From: Glandiceps talaboti | Lineage: Eukaryota; Hemichordata; Enteropneusta; Spengelidae | Length of the DNA stretch: 64,000 nt | Assembly: GCF_964340395.1 (NCBI RefSeq) | Contig: NC_135552.1 | Span: 5,074,701-5,138,700 of the forward strand | Direction of reading: 5' to 3' | Shown here: positions 45,867-58,378 of the stretch, piece by piece | Layout: every line of letters starts with the position of its first letter | Position numbering within the stretch: the stretch's first letter is position 1 | Program-made: the position numbers and the translations under genes | The notes under the pieces: model-generated | Told to the model about the DNA's origin: nothing | Seen by the model: only the letters and a program-made list of their open reading frames with translations | Database searches by the model: none

Positions 45867-48235
45867 ATCCTCTTTCCAATTCGATATTGACACCACTTGG
45901 AGAAGCCTGAATTTTCATGAATCTTAGCATTTTAAAAATGTTTACAGACGTTTATGTAATTTATTTTAAAGATGGCAATATCTTACATAGGGCAGATGCA
46001 AGTTGAAAATAAAAACAAATTATTATTCAAAATTTGAATCTACATTTATTACACAAATGCATTGCTGATGACGTTATCGTCGCCCCCGAATCCCTGTCTA
46101 CAAATTACACATCTACAGTATTCAGAAATTGTGAAGGAAACCCTTCAGTCAATGTCAGTTGTTTATTCCGTATTCACATGATTAACCTTACATTCACTGG
46201 AATTTTCCATTTCGGATGTTGAACTAAAGAGAATTGTTCACACTAATGCTTGCGCCTTATCTCTAATGACCACAAACTATATTTTTCCCCTTTGTCTACC
46301 ATCAGGTGACACTAAACAAGTACTTCAAGAACCTGACACCTGTTGTTGCTACAACATTGTCATAACATGACATGTCTGTGTTGATTTATAACATTTGTAC
46401 ACATGTTATCATTTTACTTGAGAACCCTGAGATTGTGTATGTCATCATCTGAGGTCAGTATTTCAGTCTAGTATAACCGCTTATCAGGATAATTATCACT
46501 ATTGCAAATAAATACACGTTGTGAAATCAAAGACATATCCCAATCCGGTCATTTATCTCGATCGGTGGTTATCTCTGATTGGTGATGCACGTTACCATTA
46601 TGTAGCACTACTAGGTTTTAATATCCCATATATGTTGTTCAACTAGGCTCATATGTGGTACAATAACACATGTAATGACTTTTTGCTCATGTTCCTATTT
46701 TTCAATAGCGGTAATTTTACTTTAAAAATCGATATAGTCTGTTTTGATATTGTAACAACACGTCTCATATAGTCACATACGTTCCATGTCCTACATTCAC
46801 TGACACTACCTGAAGTCCATAAACTTTGATGTGGTTAGGTATATCTTGATTGATAAATGAGTAATGGCCGTATTTATTTACTTTGCTTGACAAAGTAACG
46901 AGACAACATGAAGTGTTTGAAATCAGATGTATGCTAATATGGAATTTCGGAGATAAAATACACGATCCTCACTTGAGTTAGTCTGCAGTCGTTGTCTTAA
47001 AAGATAATAATAATTATGTAGACTTACTGTATGAGGTCAGTTGTGTACTGTTATAATAGTAATAATAATAATAAATTGTGTTGTGGAAGAAACAAATAAT
47101 TGTGACCAATGCATTGGGGAGGGTAGCTTGGCAAACTTGATTTTCTTTTTATTTCTGTCGACATGAGTATAAAACGTCATTTTAGTGTTCTTTTAGGCAA
47201 TTTGTGGAATGTCAACTTATATTTTTTGTGGGCTTTATAAGTAAACAAATTTCACTTCATTGAGAAACGAAATATGAATGTCAGAACTTGTCAGAAGTGA
47301 TGAAGACTGGTGAAAGAAGTCAGTGTTATTTTTTGCTGTCACTAATAAAATCTTTGACATCTAAAGCTCTGCCTTAAGACAACCCTTCAATTTTGTTATA
47401 AAATGCATTAAACCATCCTGGGATTGTATACTAAGAGGTTTTGACCAAGAAATATACTATATGGGATCATGGCCGAGTCGATAAGCCTATGCTGAGCCAC
47501 CAGAAAACGGTTTTGTGAAAACAACAGCCAATTACTCTGGCGTTTGCCAATTCCATACGAAACCGCTGTGTATATTTTTTATGAGACCCGCAGTAATCCA
47601 GGGTTTGGATATAGCCTTGCTCAGGGCAATGTTTCTAGTACAGGGCAATGTTTCTAGTTTGAAGAGTTCGGAACCTTCAATATCTAAGGTCAGTAATTTC
47701 AGTAAAGATCCGATTGGGGTAACTATGCGATTGAGGATACATGTTCTATATAGCCAATATTGCCGACCAGGGATTATTTCCGACTCTGCCTTTCTTATAG
47801 TAACCACTTTTGATTTGGCGTTGTCCTTCCGAGGACGATACACTTAACTATGACAAATATCATTAAGAAAGACAAAGAAAGACGATTTCGATTGACTGTT
47901 AAATTTAACAAATTGTCGGTGAAATTAGAGACAAATGAAGATACAAGACTCTCTAGACAATCAACCCAACTTTGCACGGAGCCTACACACTGAAAACTAG
48001 TTTGGGCAGTCATGAGAAATCGTAAACACAAACACCGTATACCGCAAATATTTTATTCTGTGACAAGTCTAAAGAAATTATATTACCTTTACACGCAACT
48101 CACAATATGTCACCGCCTCGTATTCTAGTCAGTCAATCAATTAATCAGAGCCACTGTTAAACTATTTGTCTTAGGCTGGTAGCTCAATTTTTTTTGGCAG
48201 TGGATCTAATATACCTTTAGACAAGGAATGATTTT

Positions 48236-48238
<3 letters not shown>

Positions 48239-48303
<65 letters not shown>

Positions 48304-49030
48304 CGGTGAGTATCAATCTGCTAAGACAGTGCTCTATACCGCAGTGGCAGAGCGCAATAGTTTTGATAGTGCTGGAACTCTTTCGTGGTTGTAACTCGGA
48401 GTTTAACGCATAGTGCGATCATCAGACAACTGGTTTTTACTCTCTGGGTGTGCTGTTTATATAGAGTGCAGACAATATAAATATCATCACTATTGTCTAT
48501 GTGTTGGTGGTTTGGTGCTGTGTGTGTGAAGGTGTTGGTTGTTATTGTGTGAGATATTGGGTGCGGACAAGTAGGTGTTGGCGGGTTGTTTCATGTCGGG
48601 CTTTGGTGTTCCGTTACTTAACGGGTTTAGTTTAGGTGATAGATGCTCTATTGAAGTTGGACAAATAAAACTTATTCTCGTGTCGCCATTTTGATATCAA
48701 CTCAGTTCTTTTGTTTAGTTTAGTTTAGTGTGGAGTTTTTTGTCTGCTTTAATAATGGTTAGTTTTTCGGTTAAACTCAGGTTGCATCGTTTTGTTTTAT
48801 TGGTGTATGCTTGGGCTGTCTTGCTGATGGACCAGGATACGGAAAAGGCTCGTTGTTTCTTATCAGTTTCCAAATGTGTTTTGATAGTTCTGTGCTGTTT
48901 TCGTGTTTTTCATGTGTGAATGATTGTTTGTGGTTGGCGTATCTCTGTTTGAAGTTGTTCTCTGTTAGACCGATATACACTTATATATCAGAGATATGCC
49001 AACTAACGGAACACCAAAGCCCGACATGAA
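48239..49030 (-). mobile_element. 5'-truncated Penelope-like element with fold-back end
   Basis: Minus-strand order: an inverted-repeat arm (49030-49004) complementary to 48590-48616; a GIY-YIG nuclease fragment (MYIGLTENNFKQRYANHKQS from 48980, then SKHIWKL, a frameshift, and SLTEKLTIIKADKK); a 3' tail with the mutated hammerhead (48430-48388); then (TA)n 48239-48300. A related 3' end lies at 55715-55995 in the opposite orientation. Confidence 0.87.
48388..48430 (-). ncRNA. Hammerhead ribozyme motif with mutated catalytic base
   Basis: Stem I GTTGT/ACAAC, core CTGATGA (48425-48419), stem II CGCA/TGCG, but the G of the GAA core (position G12) is T (plus-strand A at 48405). G12 is the general base of the hammerhead, so this copy should not cleave. 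Confidence 0.8.
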
Positions 49031-49648
49031 AGGACGTTCATACAACAGATTGACAAAAAATGGCAAGTCGTCATTAAAAAAAACTATGCGCCGTTTTTGG
49101 TCTACTTTGGTTTTGGTTTACACTAATCCTATTCAGCAACAATATACCATACATAACTAAAATAGATCACAATTACTACTAGAAATTATTTAAATATATC
49201 AGGGAAATTTGTGACATCTGAATTGTTATCCTTTGTTTACAAATGATTTTGAAATTTTATGCAATCAACAATTCACAATACTTATATATCGCCACTATCT
49301 TATTCAAAGGAAATCACTTCTTTCATAAACTACCCAATATTTGCTGGAGTGTTACTTTTATTGTGATTCAACCACTTTACATTAAGCAAACACTGCATAA
49401 CGTGTACGACAGATAGGTGAGTGAAGCTGTAGTTTGTTCCTGGACCAAGGAAAGTTTCAAACTCTAGTACAAGTATCACATATAGTAGCTAAGGTACGAG
49501 GTACATAGTTCATATCAAAATAAACGATGACTTTAGAAAAAATGTTTCAGCATGTTCATAATTACAATCATTCGTTGATAAGTCTTAAGGAAGAAGAATT
49601 ATACTTGTAATTGAATTGATGTTAGATTGTAGAAGAAATTGATAGGCC

Positions 49649-50524
49649 TTAGTCATAGAAGCTGTTATCATCGTCATCCAAGTACTTCTCTAAAGATTCT
49701 GTAACTTTCTTGAAAAACAGGAAGACAACTTCAGACAAAAACTGAGATATGAATGCGACGATGTCGTTACTTCCACTGTTAATATCTGTACATTGTTGAT
49801 CGGCACCACCAGCATGGCTGTAGTTTCGTTTTTTGTCATCATCCACCACAGTTTTTATCCGTTCTGTCACATCATTACTGAAGGGTTTCTGACCACTCTT
49901 AATTTTCATGGCGTCTATCATACGAACAAGTTCTGCGGTTTGGGTTTCTTTTTCCGACTGTATTTTGGTCGTGTTGTTGAATGCAAGGACGCGATTGTCA
50001 CATTCCTTCAAAAGATTGGTCAAAAAGGGAGGCACATCTTGAAGGTACTCTCTCAGAGTAATTTCATCAGCATCCAACTGGTCTTTTCTTGTTAATAAAA
50101 TTACGACGTGTTTCATCATTTCGGTTCCAAATAATTGCAGTAGAAATTTTATGGAATTTACACTCTCTTCTGTCAATCTATCGTCTGCATTGAGGACCAG
50201 AACGAACGCATCCATACCTGCCCCTTGACTCATTGCGATACCCATACACTTAGAAATTTCCGTTGTAATATGCTCCCTTGACACGTCTTTGCGGGAATCA
50301 AATAGCCCGGGGGTATCTATCACTACGATTTCTCTGTCATTGTAACGTTTTCCCCACTCCGTTTTCAATGTTGATGATAAAGTAGAGCGAGACGCATGGA
50401 ATTTTCTTTCACCTAAGATAGTGTTACCGGTTGAGCTTTTTCCAACGCCCGTTTTTCCAATCAAAACCACCACTAAGCGTTCACCAGCAGGTATCAGTGT
50501 GTTAGTTTGAAGTTTGGACGCCAT
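49649..50524 (-). CDS. AIG1/GIMAP family GTPase, gene 1
   Basis: 291 residues. Septin/TRAFAC-type GTPase of the immune-associated nucleotide-binding family. P-loop GKTGVGKS at residues 23-30, G3 DTPG at 70-73, the conserved box NADDRLT at 112-118, and TRKDQL at 145-150. The C-terminal part carries a polar linker and then FISQFLSEVVFLFF, a hydrophobic stretch before an acidic end (DDDDNSFYD). The start is set at ATGGCG (50524) because an acceptor, ATAATTTACAG, lies three bases upstream, implying a 5' UTR intron. An in-frame Met ten codons up would fall in that intron. GIMAP proteins act in vertebrate lymphocyte survival and in invertebrate immune responses; here the role is inference. Confidence 0.93.
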   Translation of the reverse strand: MASKLQTNTLIPAGERLVVVLIGKTGVGKSSTGNTILGERKFHASRSTLSSTLKTEWGKRYNDREIVVIDTPGLFDSRKDVSREHITTEISKCMGIAMSQGAGMDAFVLVLNADDRLTEESVNSIKFLLQLFGTEMMKHVVILLTRKDQLDADEITLREYLQDVPPFLTNLLKECDNRVLAFNNTTKIQSEKETQTAELVRMIDAMKIKSGQKPFSNDVTERIKTVVDDDKKRNYSHAGGADQQCTDINSGSNDIVAFISQFLSEVVFLFFKKVTESLEKYLDDDDNSFYD

Positions 50525-51339
50525 TTTCTGTAAATTATGAGAAATTAAAGACAAGGTTGAGGTGAATTCAAGAAGTGTGTGGAAAACATGATGTCAGTAT
50601 ACATATTAGGAAACCTATAAATGAATTAAATTGGTATTTGTTGTACACTAAATTACATTTGTTATGATATTTTACGATATAGTGGTAGACAATGTGAATA
50701 GAAAACATGCAGCGAAATTCCGAAAAGTTATACAAAGATATTAAATATATTAAACTGTTTATATTGTTCCATACACCATCACAAATCAGCCATTTTACCT
50801 TCGATTCAGTGGTATTTCATGTGGTAACTGTAATGATAGCTTGAATTATCGAGCAAGGTTTAAACCCAGATACAGCGAGGCCGGTGCAAACAAATTCTTC
50901 TGTACGGACGATCTCGACTTCTAGTATAGTTTAATATTAACGTGACCTTTAACTCCTAGCTATAAACAATACATTAAAGATAAACAACGTTGTAATTACT
51001 GGGCCCATTTATAATGAAAGTCGATTTTAAGGGAATATTTAAAGGAAAACACAGTCCATAATTAATCTAGAGTTAATTAAATTCTGTAAAATATGTTGAC
51101 ACCACGTCGGTCCACGCCCCCGTCCCTGCATATTGATGTATACGAATATTTTAAGAATATCAGCTAGATGAAAACAGAATGCCTAGCCTTTTGTAAGGAT
51201 AAAACAGATTTGTTATGCATAACCAGTGCATGGAACTGATATAAACCGATATTTGTAATAAGCCGAGATTTGTAATGAGCAAAAGTTTGTAATAAAATTA
51301 TTATTAAAATAAGTATGCAGTAAATTTACACTTAGATAC

Positions 51340-51800
51340 AATACTGGTGGGTGGAAAACGTGTGATATAATGAAGTATTACTTCGCGACTAATTAGTTCA
51401 AGTTCAAAATCGCAGCATCTCCATTGGGAATATTTTTGCCTCTCGTCAATTAGGTTGGAGTTGTAAACTTGTGCGATTTATGATATTTAAACACCACTGA
51501 TTATGACTTACACAGTTAGTGATATGAGCAGAGGTCAAGAGAAATAAGAGGGCAACGTACTACAATAGACAGCCAAGTGAAAGAATAAAATAACACCAGC
51601 TAACAAACTTTGATTAATCTGGCAACGACCTTTGTTTCTACGAATTCTGCATGAAAAAGCCACAATTCTGAAAACAAGATATCAATCATTTCGGTATTTG
51701 ACTTATCTCTTGGCAGGTTTGTACCTAGCTACGTGAGATACTTTGATTCGATGTGTCTCGACATGTACACTTTAAATTACAGAGTGATTAATGTCTTCTT
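51340..51800. repeat. Duplicated block upstream of GIMAP gene 1, copy A
   Basis: About 460 bp, matching 53700-54160 in the same orientation, with many substitutions and a short (ATT)n insertion in copy B. It could hold a promoter or 5' UTR exon carried along in gene duplication. Confidence 0.75.
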
Positions 51801-52437
51801 GGTTAACACCAATTGAAAGACAATATGTGCAGCAAACAGTAATATGGCTCCACTATAACATATAGCATACAATTTTCACAAAACATTATGAAATACGCCT
51901 TGAGTTAAGTTGTTAGCGCCACCGCTACGATTATCAAAAAAACTGCTGAAATCTTCAGAGCTAACATTTTGACGATATGATATGTATGTGTTGTTCAACT
52001 CCAATCTACAGGTTTATAATAACAATATTTATTACTACATAATTTCTGTTTGGTGATATTTAGCTGAGATAGCACGGGGGATGTGGCGGGAATCTTGGTA
52101 CCATTTCAAGGGGCTTGAGGTTTGCTGTAGTATGTATGTATGGATGGATGGATGTATGTATGTATGTACGTATGTATGTATGTATGTATGCATGCGTGTG
52201 AGTGTATGTATGTATGTATGCATGTATGTATGTATGTATGTATGTATGTATGTATGTATGCGTGCATGCATACGTGCTTGTGTGTGTATGTATGTATGCA
52301 TGCATGTATGTATGTATGTATGTATGTGTATGTATGTATGTATGTATGTATGTATGTATGTATGTGTGTGTGTATGTATGTATGTGGGTATGTATGTGAG
52401 ATGAGCTTGAAGGAGTGCGAGAATTAGTGAATGAACA

Positions 52438-52879
52438 AACGAATGAATGAATGAATGAATGAATGAATGAATGAATGAATGAATGAATGAATGAATGAAT
52501 GAATGAATGAATACATTGTTATGTATAGCCTATATTTTCTGTGTTTTGAAATAGCAAAGTATAGAGTATTATACACTTCGGCCTCTTATAAAGGTGTGGT
52601 AAAAATACCGCGAGAGGGGTTTCGTCGAAAATATCTTAGAAATATGTGATCTAGAATGTTGGATTCCCATGTAGTGCATTTCTGTGGTAGATGTACGTTT
52701 GCTCCAGTACTTGATATTCAAATGATACACCAATCAACCAATCATCTTTTGATAAAGTAAAAAGAAATAATTTTCGCCAATGATTAAAAAATTCATTCAT
52801 TCATTCATTCATTCATTCATTCATTCATTCATTCATTCATTCATTCATTCATTCATTCATTCATTCATTCATTCATTCA
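52438..52879. repeat. Complementary microsatellites (GAAT)n and (ATTC)n
   Basis: (GAAT)n at 52438-52511 and (ATTC)n at 52791-52879 are reverse complements about 280 bp apart, able to form a long stem. Confidence 0.9.
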
Positions 52880-53699
52880 GGTATTAATTGGGTGATGGAT
52901 TCATTAATACTTTATTTGGCCGGATGGATTTGTAAATGAAGGGACGAAAGACTAATGATGGGTGGATATATAAGTAGGTAGACATGTATATAAGTGGATT
53001 CATTATGGTTGGATGGTTGGATGATCGATTAATTGACAGCTCAATTGATAATTGATTAAGGGATCGAAGAAAATAGTGACACAAAGCTGTTGTAAACTGT
53101 AGAAGTTATTATAAATGTCGGTATATATAACAAATGTCGTTGTACATAGCATTCAATCAGGCTGTTGGTAATCAAACTAACCAAGAAAAGTCGCACTCAT
53201 TTTACCACTGAATAGTTTTCATGTTAATCTGATGTGCAATATCTCATCAATGTGCAACTGTTTTACTTTGATTGATCATAGACATGGTCAAGCTGCTACA
53301 ACCACGGGTAACCATACTAAATTTAAAAGCTACGAATCTGGACTTGCCTTGGAGTTGCTCTCCATGGGGACTGTGGACACATCTACTGTAATCCTTCGGG
53401 TTTTTCAGCTGTGATCATTCGCTGTCTTACATCAAGTTTCCATAGACCGGTCATTCCATTTTACTGCACATTTACATTTATATATATAGAATCATCTATA
53501 ACTATACGTACTGAGACTAAAATTAAGATTTCCTTACAAGATACAGATATCAGATTATATATTATAAAACTGCAAGGCCAACATTTTGACTGTGTCACAA
53601 CTATCTATTGATGAAGAAATGCCTTAAACACCTTGCAATTGTCAAGTAGATTTAGTTATCAAAAATTAAGCATGCCGTAGGATTACACTATTAGATAGA

Positions 53700-54160
53700 T
53701 ATTATACTGGTTGGAAAAGTTGTATATTATAGAGGAATGGTTGTTATTCGTATACAATGTATAAATATAAGTTAAAGTTCGAAATCGAATATTCTTGCAT
53801 ACAGTCAATTATATTTTATGAAAACTTGCGTGGTGTACAAATTTCAAACATTACTGACTTACAAAGTTTCTCATAAGAGCAGAGCAGTGGTTAAGAGAAA
53901 AAGAGGACAAAGTATTATTATTATTATTATTATTCAGAAACAAAGTTAAAGAGTAAAATAACACTAGCTAACAAATTTTGATTGACCTCACAACGACCTT
54001 TCTTTCTACAAATTCTGCTGAATCAGCCACAATTCTAAAAACAAGATATCAATCATATCGGTATCAGACTTATCTCTTGACAGATTTGTGTACCTACTTG
54101 AGATACTTTAATTCGTTGTCTCGCCATGTACTCTTTTAAACACCCAATAATTAATGTCTT
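53700..54160. repeat. Duplicated block, copy B
   Basis: Diverged partner of 51340-51800, with no GIMAP frame directly attached. It may be the remnant of a lost GIMAP copy. Confidence 0.75.
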
Positions 54161-55714
54161 CCTGGACCACTATCACATGTATGTTCACAAACATGAGTAA
54201 AGTTGAGCCAATACGATCATCCACTAAACAAAGTGTATACGAACATGACAGCGGTGCTAGCTGACTACGTTAACTAGTACAAATATTTGTAATTCTAGTC
54301 TACTTGGGTTGCCTACAGAAATCTGATCTACCATTCTTAATTTTAACCATTGACGTTTCTATTTATTGTTTAAATCGGATAATAATAATATTTGTTACGA
54401 CAATGATTTCTACATGCTGGCATTTAGTTCAGATATTACTACATAGTTCTATTAACACTACAGCATATGACCATATACCATACAAATACAAGTTGTGTAT
54501 TTAGCCAGAAAGCTATAAAGAGCCCCATCACGGTACACATGTTCTATAAGTCATGTTCAACTTTCGTTTGATTAGTAATAGATAATAATAAACCTACTAC
54601 CTAACCTCAGATTAACTTTATAACTCCAATACATATGGTAAGTTTGCGTAAAGTTTATAAATAATTCTTTTTAACGGAAGTGCGCATTTCTCTTTCAGCA
54701 ATGACATGTTTTTGTATTGGGTTAGATTAAAATGGTTACATTGACCTCATTATATCATACAGATTGAAGACTTGGTGCTTGAAATCTTAACCTAAAAATA
54801 AAATCGACGGGTTCGTACATCTGTTTGTCGTTCGTTTCAGCTTGTGCTTCTGAATTGCATTGTGTTATTATGATATATTGACATTGCTATCAAATTATGT
54901 TTATTGAACGCGTGCGCGAATGACATCATATAACCATAATATATCTTTGTAAAAAAAAACTTACTAATCTAATTTGAAAATATGGGCAAGGGGGTTAGTA
55001 TAGTGCACGCGTACCCCATGGTGTGGTCTGAATATGACAACAATTAACATTTTATTCGATTGTTAGTTTTTGAAAAACAATTATATTATTACAATTCGCA
55101 ATTCATCACCCATAAGTTACACGTATACCTTGTCAAACATCGTTTACTTTAAAAGCATTAACTGTCTAAGTTCATCTTCAATAATGAAAGTTAATTTTGT
55201 CCTCTCGACGCATTAACCAAGTTTCCCTTTGAGAAAAAGTAAGTTACAGTGTGTAATATTGTTTCTTTGGGTCCGAAGACTCTGTATGTCGTAAGTGAAA
55301 ATATTCAAACATTTCATTAATGAATCACTTGCTAAATGCGTTGGTGATTAGGCAATATCTTATTACACGTTTCAAATTGTTTCGATTATTTTGTACATAT
55401 ATTGACGATGACAAAATCTGTGTTCTATATTTTGCTTCAAATTCCACATGATTTGGTATATATACGATGGTGGCAAAGATTATAGGAAAAACCAAACGGA
55501 TTGCGCTTATCCTTACATGGAGAGGGGAGCATTCACTTTATATTTGGATTCCGATTACATTATACATTATGGGTATATCCTCGATATGTATACTGGCATT
55601 GCTGCAGATTAATTTACGCTCGGTGATCATGGGGGAGGCGCTTTAAACTGCCTATAAACACGAACCACAGCGAGAAGCACGCCAGGAATTATTTTACGAT
55701 ATTCAAATACAAAA

Positions 55715-55921
55715 GTGACTGTATTACCTCACACAATAAAAACCAACACCTTCGCACACACAGCACCAACCCACCAACACATAGACAATAGTGATGATAT
55801 TTCTATTGTCTGCACTCTATATATACAGCACACCCAGAGAGTAGAAACCAGTTGTCTGATGATCGCACGATGCGTGAAACTCCGAGTTACAACCAAAAAA
55901 GAGTTCCAGTACTACCAAAAC

Positions 55922-55995
<74 letters not shown>
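55715..55995 (+). mobile_element. Penelope-like 3' terminal module, solo
   Basis: 55720-55925 is the reverse complement of about 48365-48545, including ACACCTTCGCACACACAGC, the hammerhead and the tail AGAGTTCCAGTACTACC, ending in (TA)n (55923-55995). No coding part is attached. Confidence 0.88.
55851..55893 (+). ncRNA. Hammerhead ribozyme motif, intact
   Basis: Stem I GTTGT/ACAAC (five pairs), core CTGATGA (55856-55862), stem II CGCA/TGCG with loop CGA, core GAA (55876-55878), stem III ACT/AGT with loop CCG, predicted cleavage after T55888. Every core base is kept. Confidence 0.87.
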
Positions 55996-55998
<3 letters not shown>

Positions 55999-56102
55999 AG
56001 TTAAAATACTGAGAATAAATTGGATTATGCGTGGGTTATACCGTCTACAAACTAGGAGAGAGAGAGAGTGAGAGAGAGAGGCAGGCAGACAGACAGACAG
56101 GC

Positions 56103-56163
<61 letters not shown>

Positions 56164-56687
56164 TAGACGGACGGACAGGCGGACAGACAGACAGGGAGGT
56201 AGTGGCTTTATGATTTATGTAGTCGACACAGAAAGCGATGAGGCTCTTTCCCTTGTCTGTGCATTACGTAACAAGTGATCAAAATACGAGTACTGATAAT
56301 CATACATATTTGTATTTCCAATCGGGCAGTTATGTTAACATTCTTTGCTGAATATAGTAATGCTTGAATAAACGTTTCCACATAATGGTATAAACAATAA
56401 CTTCAAATATAAATGTATTTTTCTTTTGGTGTTTTAATCTACTCATGACGAATACAACTTCTATCAATCTACTGGCTTGCATTTTATCGAGTAAACAAAG
56501 GTTATTTGGAAATGTATTATGGGATCCACTAATACAAAAATCGTTCACAGTTCCCTATTCTTGTACACTAAGTCGATTCAAAGTACAGCTCAGTGAGTAA
56601 TCTTGTAGACGTTGAACAGTGAAAGCAGAGTGGTAGCTTCGTTCTTAAACTTGGCAAATGTTCGCTTGGCTAAAGAACTCAATGTAT

Positions 56688-57374
56688 TTACAAGAAGTTA
56701 CAGCAAGTAACATCGTCATATCTAACTAGGTTTTCGCCAGTGGTCATCAGAACTCGTTTACCGCCATTTTCGCTCTTCATTTCACCAACCATGTGGAGGA
56801 AATCTTTAACTTGAGAATCTGTTTTTGAATTTGTATTATCAAAGGCTATCTTTCGCTTATTACATTTTGAGATCAATTCCTTGAGGGATATTGGCAATTC
56901 GTGGGTGAATTGTTCGAATGTAATATTGTCTTGTTCGAGCTGGTCCATTCTTGTGAAAAGCAGTATCAGATACTTTGTGATATCATCTCCATATATACTG
57001 AATAACATGTTGAATGCTTTTTCATGGTCTTGAGTAAAACGGTCGTTGATATTTATAGTTAGAATTACAGCATCAATACCGAGACCACCGGCCTCACTAA
57101 CTTCATCCATAATACATTTACCAAACTCCCGTTGCGTGTGTTTGTCACCAAAAGTTGGTATCGGGGGTGTGTCTATTACTACAAGCTCAGGATCACCTGG
57201 ACGTCTACCATGCATTGTCTTCTTTGTGGTGGCAATTGACGATCGTTTGGAATCGAACGTGTGCGTACCAAGTATTGTATTTCCAGTCGAGCTCTTACCA
57301 CTTTTACACACTCCAATTAAAGCAATTATTATTTCATTGCTAATGTTTGGTGAACTACAATTTTCGGAAGCCAT
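56688..57374 (-). CDS. AIG1/GIMAP family GTPase, gene 2, with CaaX-like end and altered G3
   Basis: 228 residues, shorter than its neighbours. P-loop GVCKSGKS at 21-28, conserved box NINDRFT at 108-114, TRMD at 141-144. G3 reads DTPP (68-71) where the family has DTPG, so the glycine that contacts the gamma phosphate is lost. The protein ends CNFL, a CaaX pattern with Leu, the type used by geranylgeranyl transferase I. The start is set at ATGGCT (57374): a strong acceptor, TTTGTTTTGTTCTAG, lies seven bases upstream, and the earlier in-frame Met would be inside that intron. Probably a single coding exon. Confidence 0.9.
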   Translation of the reverse strand: MASENCSSPNISNEIIIALIGVCKSGKSSTGNTILGTHTFDSKRSSIATTKKTMHGRRPGDPELVVIDTPPIPTFGDKHTQREFGKCIMDEVSEAGGLGIDAVILTININDRFTQDHEKAFNMLFSIYGDDITKYLILLFTRMDQLEQDNITFEQFTHELPISLKELISKCNKRKIAFDNTNSKTDSQVKDFLHMVGEMKSENGGKRVLMTTGENLVRYDDVTCCNFL

Positions 57375-58014
57375 GGTAACACTAGAACAAAACAAACTCA
57401 ATGTAATCTGTGTGTTCTAGGTTGAAACCCTATTTTCTTTTCAATAAGTTACTACATGTACTTAAAATAGAGCGTCAGCTGACTCGACATAAATCTTTCT
57501 CCCACGTCATTGCTACTAGCGACACTTCATTGTGTGACGAGACAATTTATTTAACTAATATTGCTGTGTATATATGTTATGTGTAAAATACGAAGTCAGT
57601 TTACTGCAGTTCTTTGACCAACATCAGGATTTCTCACATAGCAGAAACCTCAACAATTCTCTGTCATGACCATTACCAAAATATACGTAATAAGAATATA
57701 ACAAATCTTAAGTTTGACATTAAACCCTAAATTAGCTTGATTTTCGATAGAAAATATTTTTTTTATCTGAGAACAGCTGTAGCCGAATTTAAAGATTATG
57801 TGATTATCCTAGACTTGGATAAACGCTTATGCCCACGTGAATTAAAAAACAAACAGCTTGACGGGCTCATCGCTCTGAACACCACTGAGTGAGATTTTGA
57901 TCGAGAGTTACATTGCTCTTAATATAATTATGCATATACACAAACCACAAAATAATACAGCATTGATATAGGTAGAGTTTGCTGTAGTCGTCGTCTTTAA
58001 AATATAACATACAA

Positions 58015-58074
<60 letters not shown>

Positions 58075-58347
58075 CCATGTTTTTAAAAAAAAAAACTTAT
58101 AATGAAAATATTTTGTCTTGAGATGAATCACTCAACAGTTTGATTCTAATGTAATGCAAAAGTCTGCAAAGAATACCTGATATCCAAACACAACACGCGA
58201 ATTTGACAACAAGCACTTCCCGCCTTACCACCACTTGAAGACACATTTAACAATGCACAAGGTGTAATGTACCTAGTAGTTTATTGAAGTTTTTGATTGT
58301 TCAAAGTTCATGCTATCCTTTGCTGATACAAGGTCGATTGATTGGCC

Positions 58348-58378
<31 letters not shown>

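Larger units (their letters stand above)
47300..49648. repeat. Segmental duplication, copy A (3' flank of GIMAP gene 1)
   Basis: Matches 61670-63812 along its length (for example GACTAGTTTGGGCAGTCATG-like stretches at 47995 and 62350), with substitutions and small indels. The Penelope fragment at about 48239-49030 is absent from copy B. Apparent reading frames at 47515-47847 are not kept in copy B, so they are not coding. Confidence 0.88.
50525..56687. other. Between GIMAP genes 1 and 2: duplicated upstream block, microsatellites, Penelope end
   Basis: A block at about 51340-51800 recurs diverged at about 53700-54160 (shared AACAAGATATCAATCAT and GACTTATCTCTTG). Microsatellites: (ATGT)n 52130-52400, (GAAT)n 52438-52511, (ATTC)n 52791-52879, (CAGA)n 56081-56165. 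No further coding frame was credible. Confidence 0.7.

Noticed and set aside
47515-47847. Overlapping frames of 110 and 103 codons on both strands
   Set aside because: They lie in the segmental duplication, and the corresponding frame in the 61.7-62.2 kb copy is broken by indels, so no coding constraint is visible.
52035-52427. Reading frames MYVCMYVC / IHTYIHTY (also 36989-37216 and 13297-13482)
   Set aside because: Artefacts of (ATGT)n repeats on both strands.
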